From positions 1 through 7,650 of the forward strand of contig CAYWQQ010000026.1 of assembly GCA_964461005.1 (NCBI GenBank): 7,650 nucleotides of DNA, read 5' to 3'. Source of the stretch: JAAZBI01 sp964461005. Lineage in GTDB: Bacteria > Bacillota_I > Bacilli_A > RF39 > UBA660. Under the pieces are notes generated by a model, which was not told the origin of the DNA, made no database searches, and saw only the letters and a program-made list of their open reading frames with translations. The position numbers and the translations under genes were made by a program. Of this stretch, positions 1 to 6,697 are shown piece after piece (the first letter of the stretch is position 1; every line of letters starts with the position of its first letter).

Positions 1-1496
1 CCCTCTAAAACACCATTAAATGGAATATAGTAACTACCTAATTGATAAAATTTATTTGTAGTAAAATCAATATCGTTTGTTAATTTAAAAACATAACCGG
101 AATTAGGTCTTAATGTTGCTATTTTCCAATCAGTAGCGTTATTAATTAAATATGGTGATTCTGTTGTTCCATTACCAGAAAGAATGAAAACCATTGGATT
201 ATCTGAAACTTTTCTTAGTACCATTGTGCCAGAAGAGTTGTAATCAAAATAATAACCATCTGAATTATTATCTCCACCAATCCATGTATCTAATCCATTT
301 TCATAAAAATTTATATCATTAGGAATAGATTCAACATCTATGTCTAAAAAATTTTCAGAAAGGCCTTTTGAAGGACCGATAGAGCCTCCTGATAACCAAG
401 TTATGTCTTCGGGCAATTCACTTTCAAGTGCTAAAACACCATCTATTACACCTACGTTTTGGCCTGAAACTATCCCTATTACTTCTGGACTATAAGTTTG
501 AACTTCCAAAAGATCGCTATTTATTTTTCCTTGAACAATAGAATCAGTTATTTTACCATGATTGATTCCAGATATTATTCCAACCAAACCAATTCCCGTC
601 ATATCTGCATTAAGAATTGTTATACCTTTTACTATGCTATGTGTACCTAATTGACCAAACAATCCAACCCTTGATTCTGTAGGACGTTTTATATAAAGAT
701 TTGAAATAGTCTTTAAATTGCCATCTAATGTTCCTTGAAAACTATTTATTGAAGTTCCAATTGGTCTAAACCCTTTTCCAGTTGTCATTTCTTGATATAA
801 AGTTTCTATTACTCCATCATTATTAATATCTCCAAAATAAATTGAATCATCAGCATAATAATTATTAGAGTTACTTATATCAATATTATTAACCATTAAC
901 AAAGTTTTATTTTCAAATGTTCTACTTTCTTGATTAACAAGTTTAGAAATACCTACTAAATCATCTACACTCGTTACATAACAAGTATCATGATTATTAT
1001 AAGCTTCTAGAATAGCCTCTAAAGTAAATCCTTCATTTAATTCTTCCCAACCACAAAATTTACCAGTTATTTCTACACTTGGAGTATATTGATCACTAGG
1101 ACATGATTCTTGATTATTTAAATCAATAACTACCATATTTCTATATGTACCACAAGCTTTAAGTCCATCCCATTGTCCTTTACCTATTAGCAATGTTAAA
1201 AGAACCGAATTTGATGAAGATTCTTTTGTCATTTCAACATAACTATAATTAGTGTTTTTAACTCCTAATTTTTCTTTAATGTTAGCAGCTGTAATTTCTA
1301 ATAGGTCAATTTTATCTTCATCAGCCCCCAAATTAACTGCAGAATTAATTAATAATTTTGCACTTTCTCCAAAAGCTTTTCTTCTTGTAGATTCTATAAT
1401 TCCCATAACTGTTGGAATCGAGATTGCTAAAACAATTGCTATTACTAAAATAATTGCGATCAATTCTAAAATAGTAAAACCTTTATTTCTTTTCAT
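1..1496 (-). CDS. Large type IV pilin-like surface protein with GLUG-type modules (C-terminus outside window)
   Basis: An open frame of 498 codons starts at ATG 1496 and runs off the left edge without a stop. Residues 1-6 (MKRNKG) followed by FTILE form a class III prepilin signal: cleavage is expected after Gly6, the mature protein starts with Phe, and Glu11 is the conserved mature Glu5. A hydrophobic helix covers about residues 7-27. Beyond the pilin stalk, residues about 172-360 match the GLUG-type beta-helix pattern: an SVDDL-like start, LVN, NIDI, PIGTS, FQGTLDG, TISNLYI, GLFGQLG and GIISG. A second module begins near 441 (GNGTTESPYLI, then LTNDIDF and FNGVLEG). Cysteines lie at 115, 132, 148 and 172. 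Two DxNxDG loops (223-228, 409-414) could bind calcium. Export and assembly would need a prepilin peptidase and pilus motor encoded elsewhere. The role is probably a surface or tip adhesin, by inference. A good Shine-Dalgarno (AAGGAG, 6 nt spacing) supports the start. It is separated from aspS by a terminator, so it is probably transcribed on its own. Confidence 0.85.
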   Translation of the reverse strand, partial: MKRNKGFTILELIAIILVIAIVLAISIPTVMGIIESTRRKAFGESAKLLINSAVNLGADEDKIDLLEITAANIKEKLGVKNTNYSYVEMTKESSSNSVLLTLLIGKGQWDGLKACGTYRNMVVIDLNNQESCPSDQYTPSVEITGKFCGWEELNEGFTLEAILEAYNNHDTCYVTSVDDLVGISKLVNQESRTFENKTLLMVNNIDISNSNNYYADDSIYFGDINNDGVIETLYQEMTTGKGFRPIGTSINSFQGTLDGNLKTISNLYIKRPTESRVGLFGQLGTHSIVKGITILNADMTGIGLVGIISGINHGKITDSIVQGKINSDLLEVQTYSPEVIGIVSGQNVGVIDGVLALESELPEDITWLSGGSIGPSKGLSENFLDIDVESIPNDINFYENGLDTWIGGDNNSDGYYFDYNSSGTMVLRKVSDNPMVFILSGNGTTESPYLINNATDWKIATLRPNSGYVFKLTNDIDFTTNKFYQLGSYYIPFNGVLE

Positions 1497-1502
1497 AACA
1501 GA

Positions 1503-1541
1503 CTCCTTCTATTATTTTAATAATAGCATTTATTATTTCAA
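1503..1541 (-). promoter_or_regulatory. Ribosome binding site and AT-only inverted repeat upstream of the pilin-like gene
   Basis: AAGGAG at 1508-1503 sits 6 nt before the ATG. Directly upstream, 1509-1526 is an 8-bp perfect inverted repeat (CTATTATT, AA, AATAATAG). A TTGAAA at 1541-1536 could be a -35 element, but no convincing -10 follows at 17 bp. The repeat could be an operator, a small RNA hairpin, or chance in AT-rich DNA. The ribosome binding site is solid; the regulatory reading is weak. Confidence 0.4.
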
Positions 1542-1577
1542 AAAACAATAAAAGTAAGATATTTCTATCTTACTTTT
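1540..1577 (-). terminator. Intrinsic terminator of the gatCAB-aspS operon
   Basis: On the minus strand a 12-bp perfect stem (1577-1566 with 1561-1550) closes a GAAA tetraloop and is followed by ATTGTTTTTT. The upstream arm contains the last codons of aspS, and the TAG stop spans the edge of the loop. It ends the operon and insulates the pilin-like gene. Confidence 0.9.
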
Positions 1578-3310
1578 ATATGAACATCTCTTAATTGTTG
1601 CTCACTAACTTCAGTAGGAGCTCCCATCATTAAGTCTTGTGCATTGTTATTCATAGGAAAGGCTATAACTTCCCTTATATTTGGTTCGTTTCTTAATAAC
1701 ATAATCATACGATCTACTCCTGGAGCCATTCCTGCATGAGGAGGTGCGCCATAGTGGAAAGCATTATATAGTGAAGAAAATTTTGTTTCTAAAACTTCTT
1801 TATCATAACCTGCTAAAGCAAAAGCTTTTTCCATGATTTCTGGTTGATGATTTCTTACTGCCCCACTAGATAACTCAATACCATTACAAACAATATCATA
1901 TTGATATGCTTTAATATCATCGATTTTTTGATTTTCTAATGTTTCTAAGCCTCCTTGTGGCATACTGAAAGGATTGTGAGAAAAAATATATTTCCCTTCT
2001 TCTTGACTATATTCATACATTGGAAAATCAATAATATAGCAGAATTTAAATTTTGTATCAGCAATTAATTCTAATTTTTCTCCTAACGCTGTTCTAATTA
2101 TTCCAGCTAATTTGCTTACCACATCTGCTTTATCTCCTATAAAGAATAAAACACTTTGTGATTTTAAATTCAAACTAGAAATTAATTTTTGACAATCCTC
2201 TGCCGTTAAAAACTTAGCAATTGGTCCGTTAAAGCTTAAATCTTCATTTACTTTAATATAACCCAAACCTTTTAATCCATTACTAATGGCATAATCATTT
2301 AAATCATTGAACCAAGAATTTGGTTTAGTACTCAAATTTTCTACTTTTATGCCTCGTACTGCATTATTGATAAAAGGTGGGAAAGTTGTGCTTTTAAAAA
2401 AGTCAGTTAAATCAACTATTTCTAATGGATTTCTTAAATCTGGTTTATCAGTCCCATATTTTAACATGGCTTCTTGATATGTTATTCTTGGAAATGGTGT
2501 TAAAACTTCTTTGTCAGAAAACTTTTTAAATGTCTCGCTTAAAACCGCTTCTCCTACTTCAAAAACATCTTCTTGTGTTGCATAAGCCATTTCAAAATCT
2601 AATTGATAAAATTCTCCTGGAGAACGATCTTTTCTACCATCTTCATCACGAAAGCAAGGAGCTATTTGATAATATTTATCAAAACCTGCTGCCATCAATA
2701 ATTCTTTGAAGATTTGTGGAGCTTGAGGCAAAGCATAAAATTTTCCTTTATGTTTACGAGAAGGAACAATATAGTCTCTAGCCCCTTCGGGTGAAGATGC
2801 TGTTAAAATTGGTGTTTGTACTTCTGTAAATCCTAAACTATTCATTTTATTTCTTAAAAAAGATAATACTTCAGATCGAAACAATATATTATCTTTAACT
2901 TTTTTGTTTCTCAAATCTAAATAACGATATTTCAATCTTAAATCTTCTATAACATCAGTTGATTCTTTGATTTCGAAAGGTAAGACATTCTTTGATTTTC
3001 CTAACACTTCTATTTTATCAACTAATATTTCTATTTCTCCTGTTTCCAATTTAGGATTAATCATATCCTCTGCTCTTTTTACTACTTCTCCAGAAACACT
3101 AATGTTTGTTTCTTTAGTTAATTCTGAAAAAACACTATTGTCATTACTAACCAATTGAATCATTCCAAATTGATCTCTTAAATCAACAAAAATAACGCCT
3201 CCATGATCTCTCATGTTTTCAATAAAACCAGCTACTCTAACTTTTTCTCCTACTTGCTCAGTTCTTAACTCGCCACAAGTATGAGTTCTATATTTATTTA
3301 CTTTTATCAT
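1565..3310 (-). CDS. aspS: Aspartate--tRNA(Asp/Asn) ligase, likely non-discriminating
   Basis: This cytosolic class II synthetase charges tRNA-Asp with Asp and probably mischarges tRNA-Asn for GatCAB. Its 581 residues fit the bacterial type. The N-terminal OB-fold anticodon-binding domain covers about 1-110. Motif 1 lies near 161-180, the Asp-site QAPQIFK at 196-202, motif 2 (FRDED...) at 220-241 with Arg221, a GAD insertion at about 290-420, and motif 3 (GMAPGVDR) at 527-534 with Arg534. In the OB fold it reads RDHGG. His36 sits where discriminating enzymes such as E. coli AspRS carry Leu and non-discriminating ones carry His. The sequence SPGEFYQL in motif 2 and the C-terminal PMNNNAQDLMMGAP resemble alphaproteobacterial-style AspRS, not Bacillus. 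It starts 2 nt after the gatB stop, with AAAGGAG inside the end of gatB. The product is certain; relaxed tRNA specificity is inferred from His36 and operon context. Confidence 0.96.
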   Translation of the reverse strand: MIKVNKYRTHTCGELRTEQVGEKVRVAGFIENMRDHGGVIFVDLRDQFGMIQLVSNDNSVFSELTKETNISVSGEVVKRAEDMINPKLETGEIEILVDKIEVLGKSKNVLPFEIKESTDVIEDLRLKYRYLDLRNKKVKDNILFRSEVLSFLRNKMNSLGFTEVQTPILTASSPEGARDYIVPSRKHKGKFYALPQAPQIFKELLMAAGFDKYYQIAPCFRDEDGRKDRSPGEFYQLDFEMAYATQEDVFEVGEAVLSETFKKFSDKEVLTPFPRITYQEAMLKYGTDKPDLRNPLEIVDLTDFFKSTTFPPFINNAVRGIKVENLSTKPNSWFNDLNDYAISNGLKGLGYIKVNEDLSFNGPIAKFLTAEDCQKLISSLNLKSQSVLFFIGDKADVVSKLAGIIRTALGEKLELIADTKFKFCYIIDFPMYEYSQEEGKYIFSHNPFSMPQGGLETLENQKIDDIKAYQYDIVCNGIELSSGAVRNHQPEIMEKAFALAGYDKEVLETKFSSLYNAFHYGAPPHAGMAPGVDRMIMLLRNEPNIREVIAFPMNNNAQDLMMGAPTEVSEQQLRDVHIKVR

Positions 3311-3312
3311 TA

Positions 3313-4740
3313 TTATGCTCCTTTCTCTATTTCTTCTTTTAAAATAGCACTTGCTACAGAAGGGTTTGCTTTACCTTTAGTTTTTTTCATAACTTGACCA
3401 ACAAAGAAATCTAAAATTCTTTCGTTGCCTTCTTTATATTTTGTTACACTTTCAGGTTGTTCCTTGATTACTTCTTTTGCTGCATTCCTAATTTCACTAT
3501 CATCTGTAATTTGACTAATACCTTGTTCTTTAACAATTACTTGAGGTTCTTTTTTTTGTTCTAAACAATCAAAGAATAAATCTCTAGCTTGAGGTGTAGA
3601 TATTTTACCCGACTCATGCATTTGAATTATTTCCCATAATAATTCTGGTTTTAAATAGATATCACTAATTTTGTTTTCATTCTTATTGATATAACTTAAC
3701 ACTCTTGTTGTAACCCAGTTAGCTGCTTTCTTAATATCACAGCCTAAACTAATTAATTTTTCAAAATAATCAGAAACACCCTTATCTTTTACTAAAACAT
3801 TAGCATCATATTTTGATAAACCACCCTTTAAATATATTTCTCTTCTTTCAAAAGGAAGAATTGGTAAAGTTTTTCTAATATTATCTAAGTATTCTTTGCT
3901 TATTTTTACCGGATGAATATTTGGTTCTATGAAATATTTATAATCTACTGCTTCGACTTTTTCTCTCATACTATAAGTTTGAAAGTCTTCATCACTATAT
4001 CTTCTTGTTTCCATAATAATTTTTTCATTATTATCTAACATTTCACTTTGTCTTTTTATTTCATATTCAATAGCTTCTTTAACATTATTAAATGAGTTAA
4101 TATTTTTAACTTCTACTTTTGTTCCCAATTCAATAGCGTCTGGTTTCATTAAAGAAACATTTACGTCACAACGCATTTGTCCTTTATCTGAAGCCGCTTC
4201 TGAAACACCACAATAAACGATAATATTTCTTAATTCTTCTAAGAATGCTAAAGCTTCTTCTGAAGAATGCATACAAGGTTCAGTTACTATTTCAATTAAT
4301 GGAATACCACTACGATTATAATCAATTAACGAATACCCTGCATAATGATCTAAACTAGCTGTATCTTCTTCTAAATGTAATTGATGAATTTCTACTTTTT
4401 TAGGTTCATCTAAAGCATTTAAAATTACATAACCATTTTTACCCATTGGTTTAGTAACTTGTGTTATTTGATAACCTTTAGGTAAATCAGGATAGAAATA
4501 ATTTTTTCGATCAAAAATAATTTCATCGGGATTACTACAATTTAATGCCATTGCTACTTTTAAAGCGGATTCAACAGCTTGTTTATTAGGAACCGGCATT
4601 ATCCCTGGAAATGCTAAATCAATGGGGTTTAAATTAGAGTTGGGCTCCAATGAATATTCGTTTCTTCCTCCAGAAAAGACTTTAGAAATTGTTTGCAATT
4701 CACAATGTACTTCTAAACCTATAACTACTTTATATTTCAT
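3313..4740 (-). CDS. gatB: Asp/Glu-tRNA(Asn/Gln) amidotransferase subunit B
   Basis: GatB is the tRNA-binding and kinase subunit of the cytosolic GatCAB complex. It phosphorylates the Asp or Glu on mischarged tRNA and amidates it with ammonia from GatA. At 475 residues it is full length. Family motifs are present: VIGLEVH (6-12), DRKNYFYPDLPKGYQ (77-91), HLEEDTA (122-128), YNRSGIPLIEIVTEP (141-155), RCDVNVS (190-196), ETRRY (244-248), and the YqeY-like tail with VGQVMKKTKGKANP (447-460). The paired cysteines of zinc-containing GatB proteins are missing around 22-46, where it reads VFSGGRNEY to IDLAFPG. As I recall this is also so in Bacillus, so it is not a defect. The start overlaps the gatA stop by 4 nt (ATGA), indicating translational coupling; the upstream Shine-Dalgarno-like AAGGGGTG is weak. 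Confidence 0.97.
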   Translation of the reverse strand: MKYKVVIGLEVHCELQTISKVFSGGRNEYSLEPNSNLNPIDLAFPGIMPVPNKQAVESALKVAMALNCSNPDEIIFDRKNYFYPDLPKGYQITQVTKPMGKNGYVILNALDEPKKVEIHQLHLEEDTASLDHYAGYSLIDYNRSGIPLIEIVTEPCMHSSEEALAFLEELRNIIVYCGVSEAASDKGQMRCDVNVSLMKPDAIELGTKVEVKNINSFNNVKEAIEYEIKRQSEMLDNNEKIIMETRRYSDEDFQTYSMREKVEAVDYKYFIEPNIHPVKISKEYLDNIRKTLPILPFERREIYLKGGLSKYDANVLVKDKGVSDYFEKLISLGCDIKKAANWVTTRVLSYINKNENKISDIYLKPELLWEIIQMHESGKISTPQARDLFFDCLEQKKEPQVIVKEQGISQITDDSEIRNAAKEVIKEQPESVTKYKEGNERILDFFVGQVMKKTKGKANPSVASAILKEEIEKGA

Positions 4741-6191
4741 TTTTCAACACCCCTTACTGCATTAATATTCTTATATCCTAATATTTTTTCTATTTGATAA
4801 GAGATGTTTAATACATCTTGATCCTTTTTTGCAGGACCTGTTATATTAATGCCAATAGGCATTTCTTTAACGAATCCACAAGGCAATGTAATACTTGGAT
4901 ATCCTCCAAAATTACCTATTGCCATATGATTTTCTAGCATTAAGTAACGATCTGATAATTTATCTAAATCTTCCCCAAATAAAGGAGCTATTCCTCCTGA
5001 TGATGGTAAAATCAACCCCTCATATTTATTAAATAATTCGTTCATTTTTTCCACAATTAGTCTTCTCACACGACAAGCATTTAAAAATAATTTTTCTTGA
5101 TTTTCTTTTTGTAAAACAAAACTACCAATCACAAATCTTCTTTTTATCAATTCTGAAAAGCCTTTAGTACGAGCATTAAACATCATATCATTGATATTAT
5201 TAGTGTTGTCTCTTGGTCCAAAAATTATACCTGTTAAATTAGCATTATTACTTGTAGCTTCTGCACAAGAAATAATAAAATAAGTTGGGAAAATAGCATT
5301 CAATAATTGTTTGTCGAAAGAAACACTTTCAACTTCAATACCCAATTCTTTTATTTTAAAAATTGTCTCTTTAAAATTATCTAATACTGATTTTAATTCT
5401 GTATCTGTTGTTTCGATATCAATCATTTCTTTAATATAAAATAATTTTTTTCCTACTACCGATTTTTCTAAACCATCTACATAGTTAACATTATCATCAG
5501 GTAAAGTTGTCATATCTTTTTCATCTTCACCTTTTAAAGCATCAATTACATATGCAGTATCTTTTACATTTCTGGTAAAACAACCAACGTGATCTAAAGA
5601 TGATGCAAAAGGGAACACTCCATATCTTGATATTCTCCCATAAGTAGGTTTATATCCAACTACGCCACCAAAAGCTGCTGGTTTTCTAATTGAATCTCCA
5701 GTATCAGAACCTAAAGCATAGGGAACTATACCTAATGCTACAGCTGTAGCACTTCCTGCTGAAGAACCGCCAATATGTCTTTTTTCATCCCAAGGATTAC
5801 GAACAATCCCAGTATTTCCAGTTGTACCTGAACCACCCATAGCTAATTCATCTAAAACTGTCTTGCCAATCATAACAGCATTTTTTTCTTTTAGTTTTAA
5901 AACTGCTGTAGCATCAAAAACAGGAATATAGTCTTTTAATATATTTGATGATCCTGTTGATAAAACTCCTTTAGTAGAAAAATTATCTTTAATAGCATAA
6001 GGAATCCCTGCTAAAGGATTAGAAAATTCTTTTACTTCAGGAAATTCTTTTAATATAGTTACGAAAGGATTATATTTTTCTTGGTATTTTTCCGCTTTTG
6101 TTAATGCTTCTTGAATTAAATCATGAGAAGTTATTTCTCCTGCTTTTAATTTTTTATGTATTTCTTCTAAACTTAAATCTAAATATGACAT
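4737..6191 (-). CDS. gatA: Asp/Glu-tRNA(Asn/Gln) amidotransferase subunit A (glutaminase)
   Basis: GatA is the glutamine amidase of GatCAB; it releases ammonia that is channelled to GatB. At 484 residues it is full length and carries the amidase signature. The Ser-cisSer-Lys triad maps to Lys68 (AIKDN), Ser143 (GGSSAGS) and Ser167 (TGDSIRKPA); the spacings of 75 and 24 residues equal those of the S. aureus enzyme. The residue before the nucleophile is Asp instead of the commoner Gly, a variant I associate with Mollicutes-type GatA. KPTYGRISRYG (181-191) follows. By eye, Glu420 replaces the Asp that binds the glutamine amino group in S. aureus GatA. The ATG shares one base with the gatC stop (TAATG), and its Shine-Dalgarno AAAGGTGG lies in the end of gatC. 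The TGA stop overlaps gatB. Confidence 0.97.
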   Translation of the reverse strand: MSYLDLSLEEIHKKLKAGEITSHDLIQEALTKAEKYQEKYNPFVTILKEFPEVKEFSNPLAGIPYAIKDNFSTKGVLSTGSSNILKDYIPVFDATAVLKLKEKNAVMIGKTVLDELAMGGSGTTGNTGIVRNPWDEKRHIGGSSAGSATAVALGIVPYALGSDTGDSIRKPAAFGGVVGYKPTYGRISRYGVFPFASSLDHVGCFTRNVKDTAYVIDALKGEDEKDMTTLPDDNVNYVDGLEKSVVGKKLFYIKEMIDIETTDTELKSVLDNFKETIFKIKELGIEVESVSFDKQLLNAIFPTYFIISCAEATSNNANLTGIIFGPRDNTNNINDMMFNARTKGFSELIKRRFVIGSFVLQKENQEKLFLNACRVRRLIVEKMNELFNKYEGLILPSSGGIAPLFGEDLDKLSDRYLMLENHMAIGNFGGYPSITLPCGFVKEMPIGINITGPAKKDQDVLNISYQIEKILGYKNINAVRGVEK

Positions 6192-6478
6192 TATTCCACC
6201 ACCTTTGGTACTTTAACTTCATTTCTAATTTTTTCTTTAGCATTCATTAAAGCCTCTTCTGCAGTTATTAAATCTCTTGTTTCATCAGAACGTAATTCTT
6301 TATCAAGATCAAAAGGAAAAGTCATTGGTTTAACTTCACTAATGTTTGGTATTTTATCAATTACATCCATTTGTTTTAAAATAATCTCAAACTCTTTCTG
6401 TAATGTTTCATATTCTTCTTCCTTCATATCAAACATTAATTTGTTAGCGTATTTTTTTAAATTTTCTTTAGTTATCAT
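6191..6478 (-). CDS. gatC: Asp/Glu-tRNA(Asn/Gln) amidotransferase subunit C
   Basis: GatC is the small belt subunit that wraps around the GatA-GatB interface and stabilises the complex. At 95 residues it is normal length. It has the amphipathic N-terminal helices (about 1-40), the IPNISEVKP turn, and the ELRSDE element (61-66) matching the family LRxDE motif. The start is ATG 6478, preceded by AGGAGG. The frame stays open upstream through both tRNA genes, but that extension is translated tRNA sequence and is not real. It is the first protein gene of the operon, lying 13 nt after the T-run of a terminator-like hairpin, and it couples to gatA through a 1-nt overlap. Confidence 0.95.
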   Translation of the reverse strand: MITKENLKKYANKLMFDMKEEEYETLQKEFEIILKQMDVIDKIPNISEVKPMTFPFDLDKELRSDETRDLITAEEALMNAKEKIRNEVKVPKVVE

Positions 6479-6482
6479 ATAT

Positions 6483-6488
6483 CCTCCT
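6483..6488 (-). promoter_or_regulatory. Shine-Dalgarno of gatC (decides start)
   Basis: A full AGGAGG lies 4 nt before ATG 6478. It fixes the gatC start and rules out the longer in-frame start inside the tRNA genes. It lies just past the T-run of the preceding hairpin, so a terminated transcript would end before this site. No promoter with recognisable -35 and -10 boxes is visible between the tRNAs and gatC. Confidence 0.85.
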
Positions 6489-6490
6489 CT

Positions 6491-6523
6491 AAAAAAATAA
6501 CAACAAGAACTCTTGTTGTTATT
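6491..6523 (-). terminator. Strong terminator-like hairpin between tRNA-Asn genes and gatC
   Basis: On the minus strand, 6523-6511 and 6508-6496 are perfect 13-nt inverted arms (AATAACAACAAGA with its complement) around a GT centre. In practice this is a 12-bp stem with an AGTT loop. It is followed by a run of seven T (6497-6491, overlapping the arm). It has all features of an intrinsic terminator, yet sits inside the operon. It probably makes most transcripts stop after the tRNAs, with partial readthrough into gatCAB-aspS. Alternatively it marks an RNA processing boundary. Confidence 0.8.
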
Positions 6524-6537
6524 ATTATCATTAATTA

Positions 6538-6613
6538 TGGCGCCCAGCGTAGGACTCGAACCTACGACCGATCGGTTAACAGCCGATTGCTCTACCAACT
6601 GAGCTAGCGGGGC
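6538..6613 (-). tRNA. tRNA-Asn (GUU), second copy, with acceptor-stem mismatch
   Basis: This is a 76-nt cloverleaf with encoded CCA. The anticodon stem ATCGG/CCGAT closes the loop CTGTTAA, so the anticodon is GTT. The D arm (GCTC/GAGC) and T arm (GTAGG/CCTAC with TTCGAGT) are perfect. The discriminator is G73. The acceptor strands GCCCCGC and GCTGGGC pair except for C5-U68. It differs from the upstream copy only at positions 4, 5 and 69; the 4-69 change is compensatory, while the change at 5 is not. The first pair is G1-C72. It lies 8 nt after the other copy and upstream of the hairpin before gatC. Confidence 0.95.
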
Positions 6614-6621
6614 ATTTTTAA

Positions 6622-6697
6622 TGGCGCCTAGCGTAGGACTCGAACCTACGACCGATCGGTTAACAGCCGATTGCTCTACCAACTGAGCTAGCTAGGC
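6622..6697 (-). tRNA. tRNA-Asn (GUU), first copy, directly downstream of T-box
   Basis: This is a 76-nt cloverleaf with encoded CCA. The acceptor strands GCCTAGC and GCTAGGC pair perfectly; the anticodon loop CTGTTAA gives GTT; the discriminator is G73. The first pair is G1-C72, whereas Bacillus and E. coli tRNA-Asn have U1-A72. The mature 5' end immediately follows the U-run of the T-box terminator, so it is made only when the T-box reads through. Its anticodon is fully complementary to the T-box specifier AAC, so the gene product is the predicted ligand of its own leader. Confidence 0.98.

Larger units (their letters stand above)
6538..6697 (-). repeat. Tandem near-identical tRNA-Asn genes (84-nt period)
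   Basis: The two tRNA genes form a direct repeat of 76-nt units separated by an 8-nt AT spacer. They are identical apart from three bases in the acceptor stem, including an unbroken identical stretch from tRNA position 6 to 68. This implies a recent duplication or gene conversion and allows deletion or expansion by recombination. Confidence 0.95.

Noticed and set aside
1252..1551. Plus-strand open frame of 99 codons
   Set aside because: It lies opposite the start of the pilin-like gene, whose prepilin signal and ribosome binding site are clear; its own product matches nothing recognisable.
2967..3158. Plus-strand open frame of 63 codons
   Set aside because: It is a shadow of the aspS anticodon-binding region, without ribosome binding site or recognisable product.
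4600..4680. Loss of the GatB zinc cysteines as a sign of a defective protein
   Set aside because: Bacillus-type GatB also lacks these cysteines as I recall, and all other motifs are intact, so this is normal for the lineage.
4725..4739. Alternative genetic code with UGA as Trp
   Set aside because: gatA ends in TGA, although reading through would add only a few codons, so this alone is weak. The consistent use of TGG for every Trp checked in the pilin, aspS, gatA and gatB argues for the standard code.
6479..6682. N-terminal extension of gatC to a 163-residue protein starting inside the tRNA genes
   Set aside because: The extra 68 residues are translated tRNA (the repeated LVEQSAVNRSVVGSSPT string), a known annotation artefact. 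The AGGAGG before ATG 6478 and normal GatC length fix the real start.
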